A DNA stretch of 32,395 nt from Bacteroidia bacterium. Its GTDB lineage: Bacteria; Bacteroidota; Bacteroidia; Chitinophagales; Saprospiraceae. Below, piece by piece: positions 30,769 through 32,395 of the stretch. Location: contig JAUIKE010000093.1 in assembly GCA_030430845.1 (NCBI GenBank), forward strand, positions 1 through 32,395, read 5' to 3'. A program made the position numbers and the translations under genes. How positions within the stretch are numbered: the stretch's first letter is position 1; the number at the start of each line of letters is the position of its first letter. The notes below the pieces were generated by a model, which was not told the origin of the DNA, did not search any database, and saw only the letters and a list, made by a program, of their open reading frames with translations.

Positions 30769-32395
30769 TTAAAAGGTAGTGTTCATGGTAAATTTTACGC
30801 CGCTGAAAGCCGGTTCCAGTCGGCAGATCCCGCCTGTGCATACGACGCCCTCGACTTGTTTGACATAGCTCAGTGAGAAGCGGCTGGCATTCAGCGTATA
30901 AAAAATATCAAAGCGTGGATAGTGTAGCTGGTATCGCTCTCCACTATCGCGCACCGGCGCATTTTTCCCCGGCCCTGCATTATACATATCTGAAAGGGTA
31001 AAGGTAAAATGAGGGGCAAGACTCAATTCGATCAAGCCAAACAGCCAGTCGCCGTAATCTTGTTTGGCTTCTGCCTTTTCATCCTCTCCTACACTCATAT
31101 ACTGCAACTCGAAGCGCAAAGAAGCCTTCCGATTGATCCGGTAATCAAACTCAGAGAAAGCCGTCACGGTTTGTACGTTTGGGACGTTTGGCTTGAATTC
31201 ATATACTGCCTGGTTATAGTTTTGGTGTTGTATCCCCCCGAGCAACTTCCAGTCCCGGCCTTTGCGGTAGCTTCCTTCGAAGTAGACTTCCCGATACAAC
31301 AATTCATCTTTCAGAGTAGTAATATTGGCTACATTCAGATTAAAATTCCACTTTCTTTTAATGTTATAGCGAACGTCCAGTTGCAAGGCCATTTCACCTA
31401 ATTCCTGTGTGGCCGGCACATAACGGGACGTCAAACGAAAGGTATTGATGCGGGCGCTGGGAGGCAAAAAGTTGATCATTCCTCTGTTCAGTTGTACCTG
31501 CGGGCGGGTGCGGAAGCTAAAGTTTTCCGTCCGTTTCATACTAGCCAAAATGCCGATCCCTTTACTGGCATAGTTTAGGCTGGTGTAGATTACAGAGCCG
31601 CTTTGGTTGATAAATTTGTTGCGGGTCGTTCCGGTGGTATCATTGGCAAATGTACCGAAAGGGTCATTCATGACATCATTACTCTTGAGTGCCCCCTCGA
31701 AATACCAGGAAAAAGGCCCCGCATTCAGGGTATTGTAGAGCGTAAATGCATAGGTATTATGTTTCGGCACAAAAATATCTTCCTCTGGATAGAAAGCCAG
31801 GGTAGCCACCAGGGCATCCATACTTTCGTCATCCAGGGTGCGATTGACTACGCCAAAACCAGGGGCCAGGCTGACACCCTTTTCTTCATTCAAACTGATA
31901 AAACCTTCCGTATTCAAGCCTTTTATGATGGATTCATAGGAGTCAAATAACTGTTTTTGCCGTCCTGTAAAGCCCTTAACCGACCAGTTATCAGACAATT
32001 GATAAGATAGTCTCAAACCATACAAGGCATTATCGATGAGCAGCGGGCGTTGTTCAAAGGCACGGAAGATTAGCCCACTGCCAATCTGATCGTAAATGTA
32101 CCCGGCGGTAATACCTAACTGATCAATTTGTTTGCTCACAAACCAACGGCCAATGCCCTGATCGGTATAGGAACCGGTCGGATTCAACAGGTTCGAGTTA
32201 TTGAAAAAATCGAAGCGCAGGCCGACATCGAAGCCCCAGTTGCTGTAGTTCAGGTTCAGCCAGCCCTCAGCCCCGTAAAGCTGCCGGTCGTATTGAGGGG
32301 TGTTGGCAGCTCCAATGAGCGAGTCCCGTTGGAAAAAGTTGGCATTGGTTTCCAGGTTTCCGGAGAGGCGCCCCTCTGACTGCCCCCTTAGCGGC
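30769..32395 (-). CDS. DUF6029-family outer-membrane barrel-like protein (5' end off window)
   Basis: At least 541 codons are visible, open to the window edge without a stop, so the real N-terminus lies beyond base 32395. An internal TTG at 32187 is not a believable start because the coding sense continues upstream (GRLSGNLETNANFFQRDS... YGAEGWLNLNYSN). The pattern of alternating strands and aromatic turns (GDWLFGLIELSLAPHFTFTL, FDIFYTLNASRFSLSYVKQ), with a C-terminal SGVKFTMNTTF, fits the DUF6029 family of Bacteroidota outer-membrane barrels. Two cysteines near the end, CTGGIC, are family features as far as I recall. The function is unknown, and it is co-directional with Omp28. Confidence 0.87.
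   Translation of the reverse strand, partial: PLRGQSEGRLSGNLETNANFFQRDSLIGAANTPQYDRQLYGAEGWLNLNYSNWGFDVGLRFDFFNNSNLLNPTGSYTDQGIGRWFVSKQIDQLGITAGYIYDQIGSGLIFRAFEQRPLLIDNALYGLRLSYQLSDNWSVKGFTGRQKQLFDSYESIIKGLNTEGFISLNEEKGVSLAPGFGVVNRTLDDESMDALVATLAFYPEEDIFVPKHNTYAFTLYNTLNAGPFSWYFEGALKSNDVMNDPFGTFANDTTGTTRNKFINQSGSVIYTSLNYASKGIGILASMKRTENFSFRTRPQVQLNRGMINFLPPSARINTFRLTSRYVPATQELGEMALQLDVRYNIKRKWNFNLNVANITTLKDELLYREVYFEGSYRKGRDWKLLGGIQHQNYNQAVYEFKPNVPNVQTVTAFSEFDYRINRKASLRFELQYMSVGEDEKAEAKQDYGDWLFGLIELSLAPHFTFTLSDMYNAGPGKNAPVRDSGERYQLHYPRFDIFYTLNASRFSLSYVKQVEGVVCTGGICRLEPAFSGVKFTMNTTF

Noticed and set aside
1..32395. CRISPR arrays, tRNA or rRNA genes, insertion sequences, phage genes
   Set aside because: No regularly spaced direct repeats, no tRNA-like cloverleaf with a T-loop motif, and no transposase or integrase translation were seen by eye; a tRNAscan or ISfinder search was not possible.

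Overview
The window reads as chromosomal DNA of a Bacteroidota bacterium, most likely a Saprospiria-type (Lewinella/Haliscomenobacter-like) organism. The evidence is type IX secretion sorting tails on a phosphoesterase and on a 1793-residue surface protein, an Omp28/DUF6029 pair, DUF2141, TIGR03643, a LytTR regulator, a CarboxypepD_reg TonB receptor, and TAnnTTTG-type promoter boxes with no clear Shine-Dalgarno sequences. I see no rRNA, tRNA, CRISPR array, transposase or phage gene. The lineage is inferred from gene content only.

Layout. 1-2134 (-) is a TonB receptor cut by the window edge. 2229-3037 holds a Uma2-family nuclease-fold gene (+) between two related palindromes. 3036-6729 (-) holds a secreted protein of unknown function, an orphan LytTR response regulator, an enolase-superfamily racemase/epimerase and a GNAT-like acyltransferase; the last two are 10 bp apart. 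7340-10822 (+) holds an AraC regulator, an outer-membrane barrel, a DUF6438-cytochrome c lipoprotein and a second lipoprotein. 10871-12157 (-) is glyA. 12765-14621 (+) is a secreted purple-acid-phosphatase-like enzyme, 14654-15511 (-) an S1/P1 nuclease and 15657-15956 (+) a TIGR03643 protein. 15974-21880 (-) is a run of an HD-PycTM membrane protein, an SRPBCC protein, an ATP-grasp-like ligase, a class I glutamine amidotransferase, a second ATP-grasp ligase and an esterase; a second esterase (22195-23055, +) diverges from it. 23210-28591 (-) is the giant adhesin-like protein with an internal dockerin and cohesin. 29142-29892 (+) is DUF2141 plus a stand-alone effector-associated (EAD11-like) domain. 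29889-32395 (-) is Omp28 plus DUF6029, cut by the edge.

How genes may work together. The ATP-grasp / amidotransferase / ATP-grasp / esterase run looks like an uncharacterised amide-ligase pathway. The GNAT and enolase-superfamily pair resembles the N-succinyl-amino-acid racemase arrangement. Two lone proteins (HD-PycTM and the EAD11-like domain) belong to families used in nucleotide signalling and conflict systems, but no partner genes are present.

The strongest non-coding signal is a set of long, nearly perfect inverted repeats between genes. Several lie only 17-22 nt upstream of a start codon, and two of these sit in divergent intergenic regions where they cannot be terminators of a known gene. 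A second non-coding signal, at 12617-12725, has one arm that can pair with either of two partners, like a switch.
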